From assembly GCA_016183985.1 (NCBI GenBank), contig JACPDN010000007.1, positions 62,001 through 126,000 on the forward strand: a stretch of DNA of 64,000 bases, read 5' to 3'. Position numbers and translations under genes: made by a program. Below are positions 50,610 to 58,470 of the stretch, piece by piece. The notes under the pieces were generated by a model, which was not told where the DNA came from, searched no databases, and worked only from the letters and a program-made list of their open reading frames with translations. Positions within the stretch are counted from its first letter, which is position 1; the number at the start of each line of letters is the position of its first letter. The stretch is from Pseudomonadota bacterium (GTDB taxonomy: Bacteria > Pseudomonadota > Alphaproteobacteria > Dongiales > Dongiaceae).

Positions 50610-51509
50610 TTACTCGGCGGCCTTGTTTCGCTTCGTCCAGCCACCGGCCGGGCGGTCGAACCAGATATGCACCTGACCGGTGCCGATCGAATTTTCGTAA
50701 TCGCTGAAGAGGCGACCGGCAGCGGTAAAGTCGCGCTCGCCCAATGCCGCCGCCATCATCACGTAATGGCCGAAATTGGCTTCCGGCTTGAACTTCAGGA
50801 ATTCCGGCATCGCATTGAGGACACGCGCATGATCCCCGGCCTTGAGCCAGTCGATGCGCTCGAGGTCCGCGGCGGCGTGTTCCGAGCTGAAGATATGCTG
50901 AACACCGGCCGCTTCATGGGCCCGCAGTTTCTGCAGCGGCCAGAATTTATGGCTCATGGCACCGGAAGCCAGCAGCAGCACTTTCTTTCCACTGTCGGCG
51001 ATCGCCTCACCCAGCGCCCGGCCGACGCGCAGGAAGTCCTCGGTCTCGCCGGTCTGAGCGCAACTCATCGACAGCCAGGCCTCTTTGCTTTTCTGCAAAT
51101 AGTGCGCGACGTTGACGGTCGCATATTGGATCGGCAGGCATGGATCGGCGATGGGCGTGATCCAGGTGCCGTTCTTCGCAGCCTTGCTCGCCACCAACTC
51201 GGCAAAATCGGGATCGCCAGGCAAATCATAAGGAACCTGGCTCATGCCGCGTGGCAATTCGTCCGACGTATACTTGCCGCTGCGCCGCTCGGCTGACGTG
51301 ATCACGAATTCGACCGTCGTGAACCAGTGTGAATCCAGCACCACGACGACGTCGTAATCGAGCTTCTCCAGCACCTCGCGCTTCAGCCGATGCAGGCCTT
51401 CGACCAGGCTGAAATCCTTGCCTTCATTGAGCTCGTGCCGGATCTTTTCCGGCAGCATGATGGTGGGCACATGGGCGATGAGCCCGCAGCCGACAACTTC
51501 GCCCATCAC
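50610..51509 (-). CDS. Class III extradiol dioxygenase (homoprotocatechuate 2,3-dioxygenase HpaD-like)
   Basis: A 299-residue LigB-superfamily protein. It follows the HpaD/HpcB plan: HVPTIMLPE near residue 13 (first iron His), VVVLDSHWFTTVEFVI near 57 (second His), YTSDELPRGM near 80, FASG-like LLLASGAMSHKFW near 175 and the C-terminal GTGQVHIWF. These enzymes open catechols carrying an acidic side chain with O2 at a ferrous centre. Its start overlaps the end of the aldehyde dehydrogenase gene by four bases. The side chain of its catechol substrate may differ from homoprotocatechuate. Confidence 0.9.
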   Translation of the reverse strand: MMGEVVGCGLIAHVPTIMLPEKIRHELNEGKDFSLVEGLHRLKREVLEKLDYDVVVVLDSHWFTTVEFVITSAERRSGKYTSDELPRGMSQVPYDLPGDPDFAELVASKAAKNGTWITPIADPCLPIQYATVNVAHYLQKSKEAWLSMSCAQTGETEDFLRVGRALGEAIADSGKKVLLLASGAMSHKFWPLQKLRAHEAAGVQHIFSSEHAAADLERIDWLKAGDHARVLNAMPEFLKFKPEANFGHYVMMAAALGERDFTAAGRLFSDYENSIGTGQVHIWFDRPAGGWTKRNKAAE

Positions 51510-52963
51510 TTCCTCCAGCCATGCGGCGCAAAGACCGCGTTCTTGACGTCACAGTAGAAGTCGAACGACCACGTCCCGCCCTCGCGACCGATCCCTGATT
51601 TGCCGTTGCCGCCGAAGGCCTGCCGCAGGTCGCGCACGAAGAAGCAGTTGTTCCACACCAAGCCCGCATTGACCTGGGCCGTCACGCGCTCGGCGCGCGT
51701 CTCATCGCCGGTCATGACGACGGCAGCCAGGCCGTATTCGGTGTCATTCGCCATGGCGATCGCCTGCGCCTCGTCCTTGAAGGATTGCATGCAAAGCACC
51801 GGACCGAATACTTCCTCACGTAAAATCTCCGACTCATTGCCGGGATCTGCGAAGAGCGTGGGGCGGAAGTAGAGGCCGCCGAGATCCGCATTGGGTCCGC
51901 CGCCGATCAGCGGCTTCAGCCCCGATGCCTTGGCACGCTCGACAAAGCCGGCAACGCGTTCAAAATGCGGCCGGCTGATCTGGGGACCGATATCATTGGC
52001 CTCGTCGCGCGGATCGCCTTGGCGGATATTCTTGGCCTTCTCGATGAAGGCCTCCTGGAATTTCGCGCGGATACTTTCCTCGACCAGGATACGGCTGCCG
52101 GCAAGGCAAACCTGGCCCGCATTGTCGTATTGGCCGATCGCCGTATTGACCGCGAGGTCGAAATCGCTGTCGGCAAAGACGATGAAAGGCGATTTGCCAC
52201 CAAGCTCAAAGGAAAGCGGCACCAGATTGGGGGCGGCCGCAGCGGCGATCGTGCGCGCCGTCGGCACCGAACCGGTAAAACTCAGGCGCCGGACCTTAGG
52301 GTTACGCGTCAGGGCGGCACCCGCATTGCGGCCCAGACCCTGCACGACATTGAAAACACCTGCCGGAAGGCCCGCTTCCGCGGTAATGTCAGCGAGGAGC
52401 GACGCCGTGAGCGGCGCCCATTCCGGCGGTTTATAGACAACGGTGCAGCCTGCGGCCAGGGCCGGCGCGATGCGCCAAGTGCCCAGCATCAGGGGCGCAT
52501 TCCATGGCGTAATGATGCCGGCAACGCCGCTTGGGTCGTAAGAGATGTGGTTGCGATGGCCACGCACATCGAAATCGGGATGATCGAGCTGCGTCAGCCA
52601 ATCGGCAAAAAAGCGGAAATTCATGGCAACGCGCGGCATGACCCCACGCCGGTGCGAGCGCAACAGCGAGCCATTGTCGCGCGTCTCGACCACGGCCAGC
52701 TGTTCGACCTTAGCCTCAATGAGATCGGCAATCTTATGAAGATAGGCGGCCCGTTCGGCCGGGCTGGTGCGGCGCCAGGTCTGAAAGGCCTTGTGGGCGG
52801 CATTCACCGCCGCGTCGACTTCCCCTTCGCCGCCCGCCGCCAGTTCGGCAATCGGCTGCTCGTCGATCGGAGAAATACTCTTGAAGCTCTCGGCGCTGCC
52901 GACCCGAGCGCCGCCAATCCAATGGCGGCCATCGATTTCGACACCTTCGACCAGCGACCTCAT
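51506..52963 (-). CDS. Aldehyde dehydrogenase (HpaE-like semialdehyde dehydrogenase)
   Basis: A 485-residue NAD(P)-dependent ALDH with ITPWNAPLMLGTWR near 140, LSFTGSVPTARTIA near 215, the catalytic Glu in FELGGKSPFIV near 245, the catalytic Cys in NAGQVCLAGSRILVEE near 280 and EEVFGPVLCMQSF near 380. The order ALDH-extradiol dioxygenase-FAH is that of homoprotocatechuate (hpa) operons, where it oxidises carboxymethyl-hydroxymuconate semialdehyde. The start at 52963 has GGGGAG eight bases upstream; ATG at 52981 would lie almost on the operator. First gene of the ten-gene operon. Confidence 0.9.
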   Translation of the reverse strand: MRSLVEGVEIDGRHWIGGARVGSAESFKSISPIDEQPIAELAAGGEGEVDAAVNAAHKAFQTWRRTSPAERAAYLHKIADLIEAKVEQLAVVETRDNGSLLRSHRRGVMPRVAMNFRFFADWLTQLDHPDFDVRGHRNHISYDPSGVAGIITPWNAPLMLGTWRIAPALAAGCTVVYKPPEWAPLTASLLADITAEAGLPAGVFNVVQGLGRNAGAALTRNPKVRRLSFTGSVPTARTIAAAAAPNLVPLSFELGGKSPFIVFADSDFDLAVNTAIGQYDNAGQVCLAGSRILVEESIRAKFQEAFIEKAKNIRQGDPRDEANDIGPQISRPHFERVAGFVERAKASGLKPLIGGGPNADLGGLYFRPTLFADPGNESEILREEVFGPVLCMQSFKDEAQAIAMANDTEYGLAAVVMTGDETRAERVTAQVNAGLVWNNCFFVRDLRQAFGGNGKSGIGREGGTWSFDFYCDVKNAVFAPHGWRK

Positions 52964-52987
52964 CTTGGGTGCTCCCCGCATAAATCG

Positions 52988-53029
52988 TTCGACGTCGAAT
53001 AATTATGCGAAGCACTCTCGGCAAGTCAA
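52988..53029 (-). promoter_or_regulatory. Promoter and MarR-type operator of the aromatic operon
   Basis: On the minus strand, -35 TTGACT (53024-53029), a 16-base spacer and -10 CATAAT (53002-53007) are followed at once by the perfect palindrome TTCGACGTCGAA (52988-52999). The palindrome would sit at the transcription start. A one-mismatch copy lies in the same position in the divergent permease promoter. The MarR protein gene lies between the two sites. Confidence 0.75.
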
Positions 53030-53053
53030 GCGCGGGCCGCGACCGACCGCCGC

Positions 53054-53677
53054 TTATTCGTCTTCCGCGATGCCGTCGAGCTCGATGATGGTGGCAAGGA
53101 TCAGGCGGATAGCCTCGGTCGCGGCCTGAATCTGCTTGGGCGACAGACGCTCGACGATGCGTGTTTCCTCCGCATTGAATTTCGGGAAGAGGCCGCTGAT
53201 GACCTCCGCCCCGCTCGCGGTCAGATTGACGATGACGAGGCGGCGTTCCAATTCATTGGTGCGCCGTCGGACCAGTTTGCGCGCCTCCAGCATGTTAAGG
53301 ATCGAGGAGAGCGTGCTCTTGGCAACGCCCGCTTCCGCCGCGAGTCGCCGGGTTTCCAGCTCGCCATAGATCCACAGGCACCACAGCGTCACGAAGGCAG
53401 ACCAGTGCAAATCGGCATCTTTCAGGATCGCACGTTCGAAATGGTCGCGGATGAAGCCGGAGGCGCGGTGGATGTTGGAGACCAGCGCCATCGATTCGAG
53501 ATTGACGCGCAAGCCCGCGACCCGCTTTTCGCCCAACACCTCGGCCAATGGTTTCGCTTGGCGCTTCGCAGGCGCTTTACGCGGTGCAGCAGAGCCAGCA
53601 GGCGATTTTGATTGGGGAACGGCGGCTCCCTTCGCGGGTGCAGCAGCACGGGCTGGCAGTCGTCGGTCTTTGGTCAA
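53054..53677 (-). CDS. MarR family transcriptional regulator
   Basis: A 207-residue regulator. The first 45 residues are an Ala/Pro/Lys-rich tail (PAGSAAPRKAPAKRQAKPLA), then a MarR winged helix: LAAEAGVAKSTLSSILNMLE near 118 as recognition helix and VRRRTNELERRLVIVNLT near 138 as wing with its Asp/Glu-Arg pattern. MarR proteins bind palindromes as dimers and are released by phenolic ligands. Placed between the two copies of the TTCGAC-RTCGAA site, it is the likely controller of the aromatic operon and the permease. Confidence 0.9.
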   Translation of the reverse strand: MTKDRRLPARAAAPAKGAAVPQSKSPAGSAAPRKAPAKRQAKPLAEVLGEKRVAGLRVNLESMALVSNIHRASGFIRDHFERAILKDADLHWSAFVTLWCLWIYGELETRRLAAEAGVAKSTLSSILNMLEARKLVRRRTNELERRLVIVNLTASGAEVISGLFPKFNAEETRIVERLSPKQIQAATEAIRLILATIIELDGIAEDE

Positions 53678-53793
53678 GCAGCAACTCCGATCATTCGGTC
53701 AGGTTCTAAGGGCGTCAGGGCCAGGTTATAGCATCCTCTTGCGGCCCACTTTAAGCGCCCAATCGACGCGCGGCGATTTTCTGGTCTGCTCCC

Positions 53794-53833
53794 TTGCCAC
53801 GGATTTTCATTCGCGTTATCGTTCGACATCGAA
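53794..53833 (+). promoter_or_regulatory. Promoter and MarR-type operator of the permease gene
   Basis: -35 TTGCCA (53794-53799), 16-base spacer, -10 TTATCG (53816-53821), then TTCGACATCGAA (53822-53833), one base off a perfect palindrome. The wider text ATCGTTCGACRTCGAAT is shared with the site at 52988. A leader of about 140 bases precedes the gene start. Confidence 0.68.
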
Positions 53834-53972
53834 TGAATTACCAAAGCCGTCGCGCATGACACCCGTTATGCGGAAGCGGTTGAGTTCGGCCCGCGGGCAA
53901 CGACCCGCGATCACAAGGGAGTCTGGGCCAGCTGAGATATCTCGGCCGGCCGGCGTCATCAGGAGGGGAAGC

Positions 53973-55415
53973 ATGACCGACACTAGTTCCACCAATAAAC
54001 TGCAGCGTGACGCCCTTGGCGTTGCTGCCGTGACTTTCTTCGTCGTCTCCGCTGCGGCGCCGCTCACGGCGGTCGCAGGCGGCTATCCGATCGCCATGCT
54101 GCTCGGCAACGGCGTCGGCGTGCCCTTGGCCGTGCTGCTGGTGATGGCGATCCTGCTCATCTTCTCGGTCGGCTATACGACCATGGCGCGGCACATCTCC
54201 AATGCCGGCTCGTTCTATGCTTTCACGACCCGGGGTCTCGGCGGCGTCATGGGCGGTGCCGCCGCCTATATCGCCGTCCTCGCCTATAACGCCATGCAAG
54301 TCGGCCTCTATGGCCTGTTCGGCGCGGTCGCGGCCGGTACTGTTGCGGCATTGAGCGGCGGCTCCGTTGACCTGCCCTGGTGGGTCTGGTCGCTAGCCTC
54401 CTGGGTGCTGGTCGGCATCTTCGGTTATATGAAGATCGATCTTTCGGCCAAGGTGCTCGCTATCCTGGTCTGCGCCGAATACATCATCGTCGTCGTGCTC
54501 GACCTTGCCATTATCGGCAATGGCGGGCCGGAAGGGGTCAGCACGGTGAGCTTCACGCCGACCGCCTTCGCGACTGGCGAGCCCATCATCGGCATGCTGC
54601 TCTGTTTTGCTGCCTTCATGGGCTTCGAAGCGACGACGATCTACAGCGAAGAAGCGCGCGATCCGGAACGTACCGTGCCGCGGGCGACCTATCTCTCGGT
54701 CCTCGTTATCGGCATCTTCTATGCGTTTTCGACCTGGTGCATGGTGATCGGCACCGGTGCATCGAAGCTGATGGAAACCCTGGGCGGCCTCGCCGACCCG
54801 ACCACCTTCATCTTCGTCCTCTCCGATCAATATGTCGGCAGCTGGCTCACCACCGTCATCAGCCTGCTGCTGATCTCCAGCGTGTTCGCCGCCCTGCTCG
54901 CCTTCCACAACGCCGCTGCGCGTTACTTCTACGTGCTCGGCCGCGAAGGCCTGCTGCCGGCGGGTCTCGGGCGGACCCATGACGAGCATAAGAGCCCGCA
55001 TGTGGGCTCCGTCCTGCAGACGGTTCTGGGTGTCGTCATCCTCGCCATCTTCATCATCACGGCGCAGGATCCGGTGTTGGGTCTCTTTGCCTGGCTCACC
55101 AACCTCGCCACCTTGGGCGTCATCACCTTGATGGCCATCGTCTCCTTCGCGGTGGTGGTTTTCTTCCGGCGCAATGGCCAGTTAGCGCCCAATGCGTTCA
55201 AGACCCTGATAGCCCCGCTGGTGGCCGCCGTGCTGCTCGCCATCATCGCCTATCAGGTCGTGACGCATTTCGACGTACTGACCGGCGCCTCGCCGGCACT
55301 TGCGATCGGCCTGCCGATCCTGGTCCCGATCGCCGGATTGCTCGGCGCGCTCGTGGCCTACCAGTTGAAAAAATCGAGCAATTCCCGGTTTGCCCAGCTG
55401 GGCGCCGGGCAGTAA
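53973..55415 (+). CDS. APC superfamily amino acid/amine permease
   Basis: A 480-residue inner-membrane transporter with about twelve helices. Typical APC motifs are ALGVAAVTFFVVSAAAPLTA in helix 1, NAGSFYAFTTRGLGG near 75 and FEATTIYSEEARDPERTVPR near 220. Such carriers import amino acids or amines. A strong AGGAGGGG lies before the ATG. The frame is open far upstream, but that part is not coding. Shared regulation with the aromatic operon suggests that it brings in the amine or amino acid substrate (inference). Confidence 0.92.
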   Translation: MTDTSSTNKLQRDALGVAAVTFFVVSAAAPLTAVAGGYPIAMLLGNGVGVPLAVLLVMAILLIFSVGYTTMARHISNAGSFYAFTTRGLGGVMGGAAAYIAVLAYNAMQVGLYGLFGAVAAGTVAALSGGSVDLPWWVWSLASWVLVGIFGYMKIDLSAKVLAILVCAEYIIVVVLDLAIIGNGGPEGVSTVSFTPTAFATGEPIIGMLLCFAAFMGFEATTIYSEEARDPERTVPRATYLSVLVIGIFYAFSTWCMVIGTGASKLMETLGGLADPTTFIFVLSDQYVGSWLTTVISLLLISSVFAALLAFHNAAARYFYVLGREGLLPAGLGRTHDEHKSPHVGSVLQTVLGVVILAIFIITAQDPVLGLFAWLTNLATLGVITLMAIVSFAVVVFFRRNGQLAPNAFKTLIAPLVAAVLLAIIAYQVVTHFDVLTGASPALAIGLPILVPIAGLLGALVAYQLKKSSNSRFAQLGAGQ

Positions 55416-55428
55416 CGACCCCTCGAAC

Positions 55429-55466
55429 GGGCGGAGCGGCAGGCAGCCACTCCGCCCCCTTTTCTT
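55429..55466 (+). terminator. Intrinsic terminator after the permease gene
   Basis: GGGCGGAG (55429-55436), 13-base loop, CTCCGCCC (55450-55457), then CCTTTTCTTTC. It separates the permease from the second P450 gene. Confidence 0.85.
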
Positions 55467-55502
55467 TCTCCATCTCAATTTCTTGCGCTGTGGAGCGTGA
55501 TC

Positions 55503-56684
55503 ATGTCCCCGGCCGACCGGATCAGTGTCGAGGCGTTGGAAGCCGATCCCTATCCCTTCTATGCGCATCTCCGGCGTGAGGCGCCGGTCTGCTTCGTGCC
55601 CGCCGTCAATCTCTGGATGGTGACGCGTTGGGCCGATGTCGAATTCGTGGCCAAGATGCCAGACCTGTTCAGTGCCGAAGTCACCGCTTCACCGGTCGAG
55701 CGCACCTTCGGCAAGCCGACCATCCTCACGACCGATGGGCCCGTGCATAAGGAATTGCGCGCCGGTATCGACCCCAAATACAAGCCCAAGCCGGTTGCAG
55801 CTTATATCGACGGCCTGGTGCGGCCGATCGCGGAAGAATATCTCAGCTCCCTCCTCAAACGTGGCGGCGGCGATCTGATGGCCGAGTATTTCGAGCCGAT
55901 CTCGACGCTGGCTCTCGCACGCTCCTTCGGCTTTCACGACATCGACATGCCGACCTTGCGGCGCTGGTTCTATGGCCTCGCCCAGGGTGCTATCAATTTC
56001 GAGAACGACCCTACCCGTCAGGCAATCGGCGATGCGGTGAGTGCCGAGATCAGCGAGAAGGCCGAAGCGATCTTCGCCCGGCTGGAACGCGAGCCAGACG
56101 ATTCCGCCCTCTCCCACATGCTGCATGACGGCATGCCGGACGGGCAGACGCGGCCGCGTGCATTTCTCCTGCCGACCGTGAAGGTAACGCTGCTGGGCGG
56201 CATGCAGGAGCCCGGACATGGTGCCGGGTCGGTTCTCGTCGGGCTGCTCACGCACCCCGATCAGATGCGGGATGTGCGGGAAGACTTGGCCGCGCTGCTA
56301 CCCTTGGCTGTCGATGAGGGCCTGCGTTGGGTGGCGCCCATCGGCACGCAGACGCGCCAAGCCAGAAGCGATATCGAGCTTGGCGGAGCGGTCATTCCGG
56401 CAGGCGCCATGGTGGGCGCATTCGTCTCTTCCGCCAGCCGCGACGAAAGCCGTTTCAGCGATCCCGACAGCTTCAATATCCACCGCCGCGAAGGCCCCCA
56501 TGCTGCCTTCGGCTTCGGGCAGCATTTCTGTTCCGGCCGCTGGTTCGCGCGCGACCAGGTGATCGCGGCGCTGCGGGTGCTGCTGGAGAATTGCCGCGAG
56601 ATCACGCTGGTGCCTGAGAACCCACCGGTTTTCCGCGGTTGGGAGTTCCGGGCACCGACATCACTGCAGGTCACACTCGGCTAG
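55503..56684 (+). CDS. Cytochrome P450 with atypical I-helix
   Basis: A 393-residue P450: EGLRWVAPIG near 280 gives the ExxR motif and FGFGQHFCSGRWFARDQ near 340 the heme Cys. The I-helix segment that normally reads AGxxT reads LLGGMQEPGHGAGS, with neither the acid-Thr pair nor a Thr nearby. Enzymes that lack this pair often use peroxide, an unusual proton relay or a substrate group. GGAG lies eight bases before the ATG at 55503. It is downstream of the permease, past a terminator, and has no redox partner of its own, so it might share the ferredoxin and reductase of the divergent operon. Confidence 0.9.
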   Translation: MSPADRISVEALEADPYPFYAHLRREAPVCFVPAVNLWMVTRWADVEFVAKMPDLFSAEVTASPVERTFGKPTILTTDGPVHKELRAGIDPKYKPKPVAAYIDGLVRPIAEEYLSSLLKRGGGDLMAEYFEPISTLALARSFGFHDIDMPTLRRWFYGLAQGAINFENDPTRQAIGDAVSAEISEKAEAIFARLEREPDDSALSHMLHDGMPDGQTRPRAFLLPTVKVTLLGGMQEPGHGAGSVLVGLLTHPDQMRDVREDLAALLPLAVDEGLRWVAPIGTQTRQARSDIELGGAVIPAGAMVGAFVSSASRDESRFSDPDSFNIHRREGPHAAFGFGQHFCSGRWFARDQVIAALRVLLENCREITLVPENPPVFRGWEFRAPTSLQVTLG

Positions 56685-56702
56685 AGCCTGCCAATACAAC
56701 CC

Positions 56703-56731
56703 GTCATCCCCGGGTCAAGCCCGGGGATGAC
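56703..56731. terminator. Palindromic hairpin between convergent genes
   Basis: GTCATCCCCGGG (56703-56714), loop TCAAG, CCCGGGGATGAC (56720-56731): a perfect 12-base stem between two convergent genes. The text resembles the GTCATCCCCGGG palindromes dispersed in many alphaproteobacteria, so it may be a repeat element as well as a transcription stop. Confidence 0.7.
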
Positions 56732-56737
56732 GATAAA

Positions 56738-58366
56738 TCAAGCCTTGCGCAGCGCTTCCACGTAAGGCGCATCGGCGCGCACTTCGATAATGGTCGGGCA
56801 CTTGCCGCTGGCAGCCTGCTGCAAGGCAGTCGTCAAGCTAGCGACACTGTCGGGCCGCACCGCTTCGCAGCCGAACCCCTTGGCGATGGTGAGGAAATCG
56901 GGCGTATAGATATCGACGCCGATCGGATGGATCTGGCGGTCGATCATATAGGTCTTGATCTCGCCATAGCCGTCATTGTTCCACAGCAGGATGACCAGCG
57001 GCACGCCCGCCTCGACCGCCGAGGCCAACTCGCCGATGGTGAATTGCAGGCCGCCATCGCCGATCAGGACGACAACCGGGCGTCCCGGTGCCGCAAGCTT
57101 GGCGCCGATGCCCGCAGGAAGACCGTAACCCAGCGTGCCGTAACCCGTGCTGGAATTGAAATAGGCGCGTGGAGTCGGCGCCTCGTAACACTGATTCATG
57201 GCATAGACCGGCTCGGTGGAATCACCGGCGATGATGACGTCGGGAAGCGCGTCCAGCACAATCTTGCCAAGGCGCTGGTGCAGACTCACCGCCGGCCACC
57301 AATGCTTGGGCGTTGCGGCACGCACCGCCGCCGCACGCTTTGCCCCGGCACTGTCCGCGCTGGCCAGGGCCTTTTCCGGCACATCGAGCGCGGCGTTGAG
57401 GGCCGTCACCGCAAGGCCCGCATCTGCCAGAATCGGGAGATGGGCGGAGACGCCGCGTACCAGCTGTTCTGGATCGATATCGATGCGGATCAGTTTGTCG
57501 CGGAAAATAAGCGGCTGCGGATCGGGATACATTTCCGTCTCGCCGAATTCAGTGCCGATCGCCAGCACCACATCGGCTTCGGCGATCGCCCGGTGCACGC
57601 TGGGGAAGGCCATATTCTCGCCGATGCGCAAGGGATGGCCCGGCGGCAGAATGCCCTTGGCATTGACTGTATTGACGACCGGCGCATCGAGATGCGCCAC
57701 AAGGCGACGAATGGCGGGGGCCGCATCGGCGGCGCCACCGCCCAGGACCACGAGCGGTGCCTTGGCGGCACGTAGCCATGTGGCCGCTTGGGCGATATCG
57801 GCCGGCTGTGGCGCCGGTCGCTTGGGCAGCACGCGTTTTGCCACGATCTTGGGATCGGCGGGCATGGCGATGACGTCGATTGGAATCTCGATATGGACGG
57901 GGCGCGGCCGGGCACCGTTGAAGATGGCGAAGGCGCGCGCAAGAACCTGCGGCAATTGCTCAGGCGAGAGCAGCGTGTGGCTGAACGCAGCGACGCCCGC
58001 CACGACATTGCGCTGCGACGGCAATTCATGAAGCCGGCCGTCACCCATGCCCAGTTGTTCGGTGCGATTGACCGCCGAGATCACCAGCATGGGGACGGAA
58101 TCGGCATAGGCCTGGCCCATGGCGGTGAGGATGTTGGTCATGCCCGGCCCGGTGACGATGAAGCAGACACCTGGCTTGCCGCTCACCCGCGCATAGCCGT
58201 CGGCCATGAAACCGGCACCTTGCTCATGCCGCGGTGTGATATGCCGGATCTTGGTTGAGGGAAGGCCACGATAAAGCTCGACCGTATGCACGCCCGGAAT
58301 GCCGAACACCATCTCGACGCCGTAAGCCTCAAGAAGATGCACGAGGAGTTCGCCACAAGTCGCCAT
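56738..58366 (-). CDS. Thiamine-pyrophosphate enzyme (acetolactate synthase/2-oxoacid decarboxylase type)
   Basis: A 542-residue TPP enzyme in three domains. The N-terminal Pyr domain has FGIPGVHTVELYRGL and the activating Glu in TPRHEQGAGFMADGYAR near 50. The middle domain spans about 185-330, and the C-terminal PP domain has GDGGLQFTIGELASAVEAG followed by WNNDGYGEIK near 430-465 (Mg/TPP site). True acetolactate synthases are longer and paired with a regulatory subunit, which is absent. AruI-like 2-oxoacid decarboxylases fit equally well. The start at 58366 (MATCGELL) is chosen. It lies 104 bases after the AraC gene on the same strand. Confidence 0.9.
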   Translation of the reverse strand: MATCGELLVHLLEAYGVEMVFGIPGVHTVELYRGLPSTKIRHITPRHEQGAGFMADGYARVSGKPGVCFIVTGPGMTNILTAMGQAYADSVPMLVISAVNRTEQLGMGDGRLHELPSQRNVVAGVAAFSHTLLSPEQLPQVLARAFAIFNGARPRPVHIEIPIDVIAMPADPKIVAKRVLPKRPAPQPADIAQAATWLRAAKAPLVVLGGGAADAAPAIRRLVAHLDAPVVNTVNAKGILPPGHPLRIGENMAFPSVHRAIAEADVVLAIGTEFGETEMYPDPQPLIFRDKLIRIDIDPEQLVRGVSAHLPILADAGLAVTALNAALDVPEKALASADSAGAKRAAAVRAATPKHWWPAVSLHQRLGKIVLDALPDVIIAGDSTEPVYAMNQCYEAPTPRAYFNSSTGYGTLGYGLPAGIGAKLAAPGRPVVVLIGDGGLQFTIGELASAVEAGVPLVILLWNNDGYGEIKTYMIDRQIHPIGVDIYTPDFLTIAKGFGCEAVRPDSVASLTTALQQAASGKCPTIIEVRADAPYVEALRKA

Positions 58367-58470
58367 GAAATCTCTTCCAATCGTCAAACAATTAGAGCCG
58401 GAAACGGCCCCAAAACTCCGCGCAACATAGCGAGCGGAGTGACGGCTGGTAAGGCCCAATAACGGGCGGA

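Noticed and set aside
53451-53972. Upstream in-frame extension of the amino acid permease
   Set aside because: It runs through the promoter and operator and over the marR gene; AGGAGGGG marks the start at 53973 and APC carriers begin close to helix 1.
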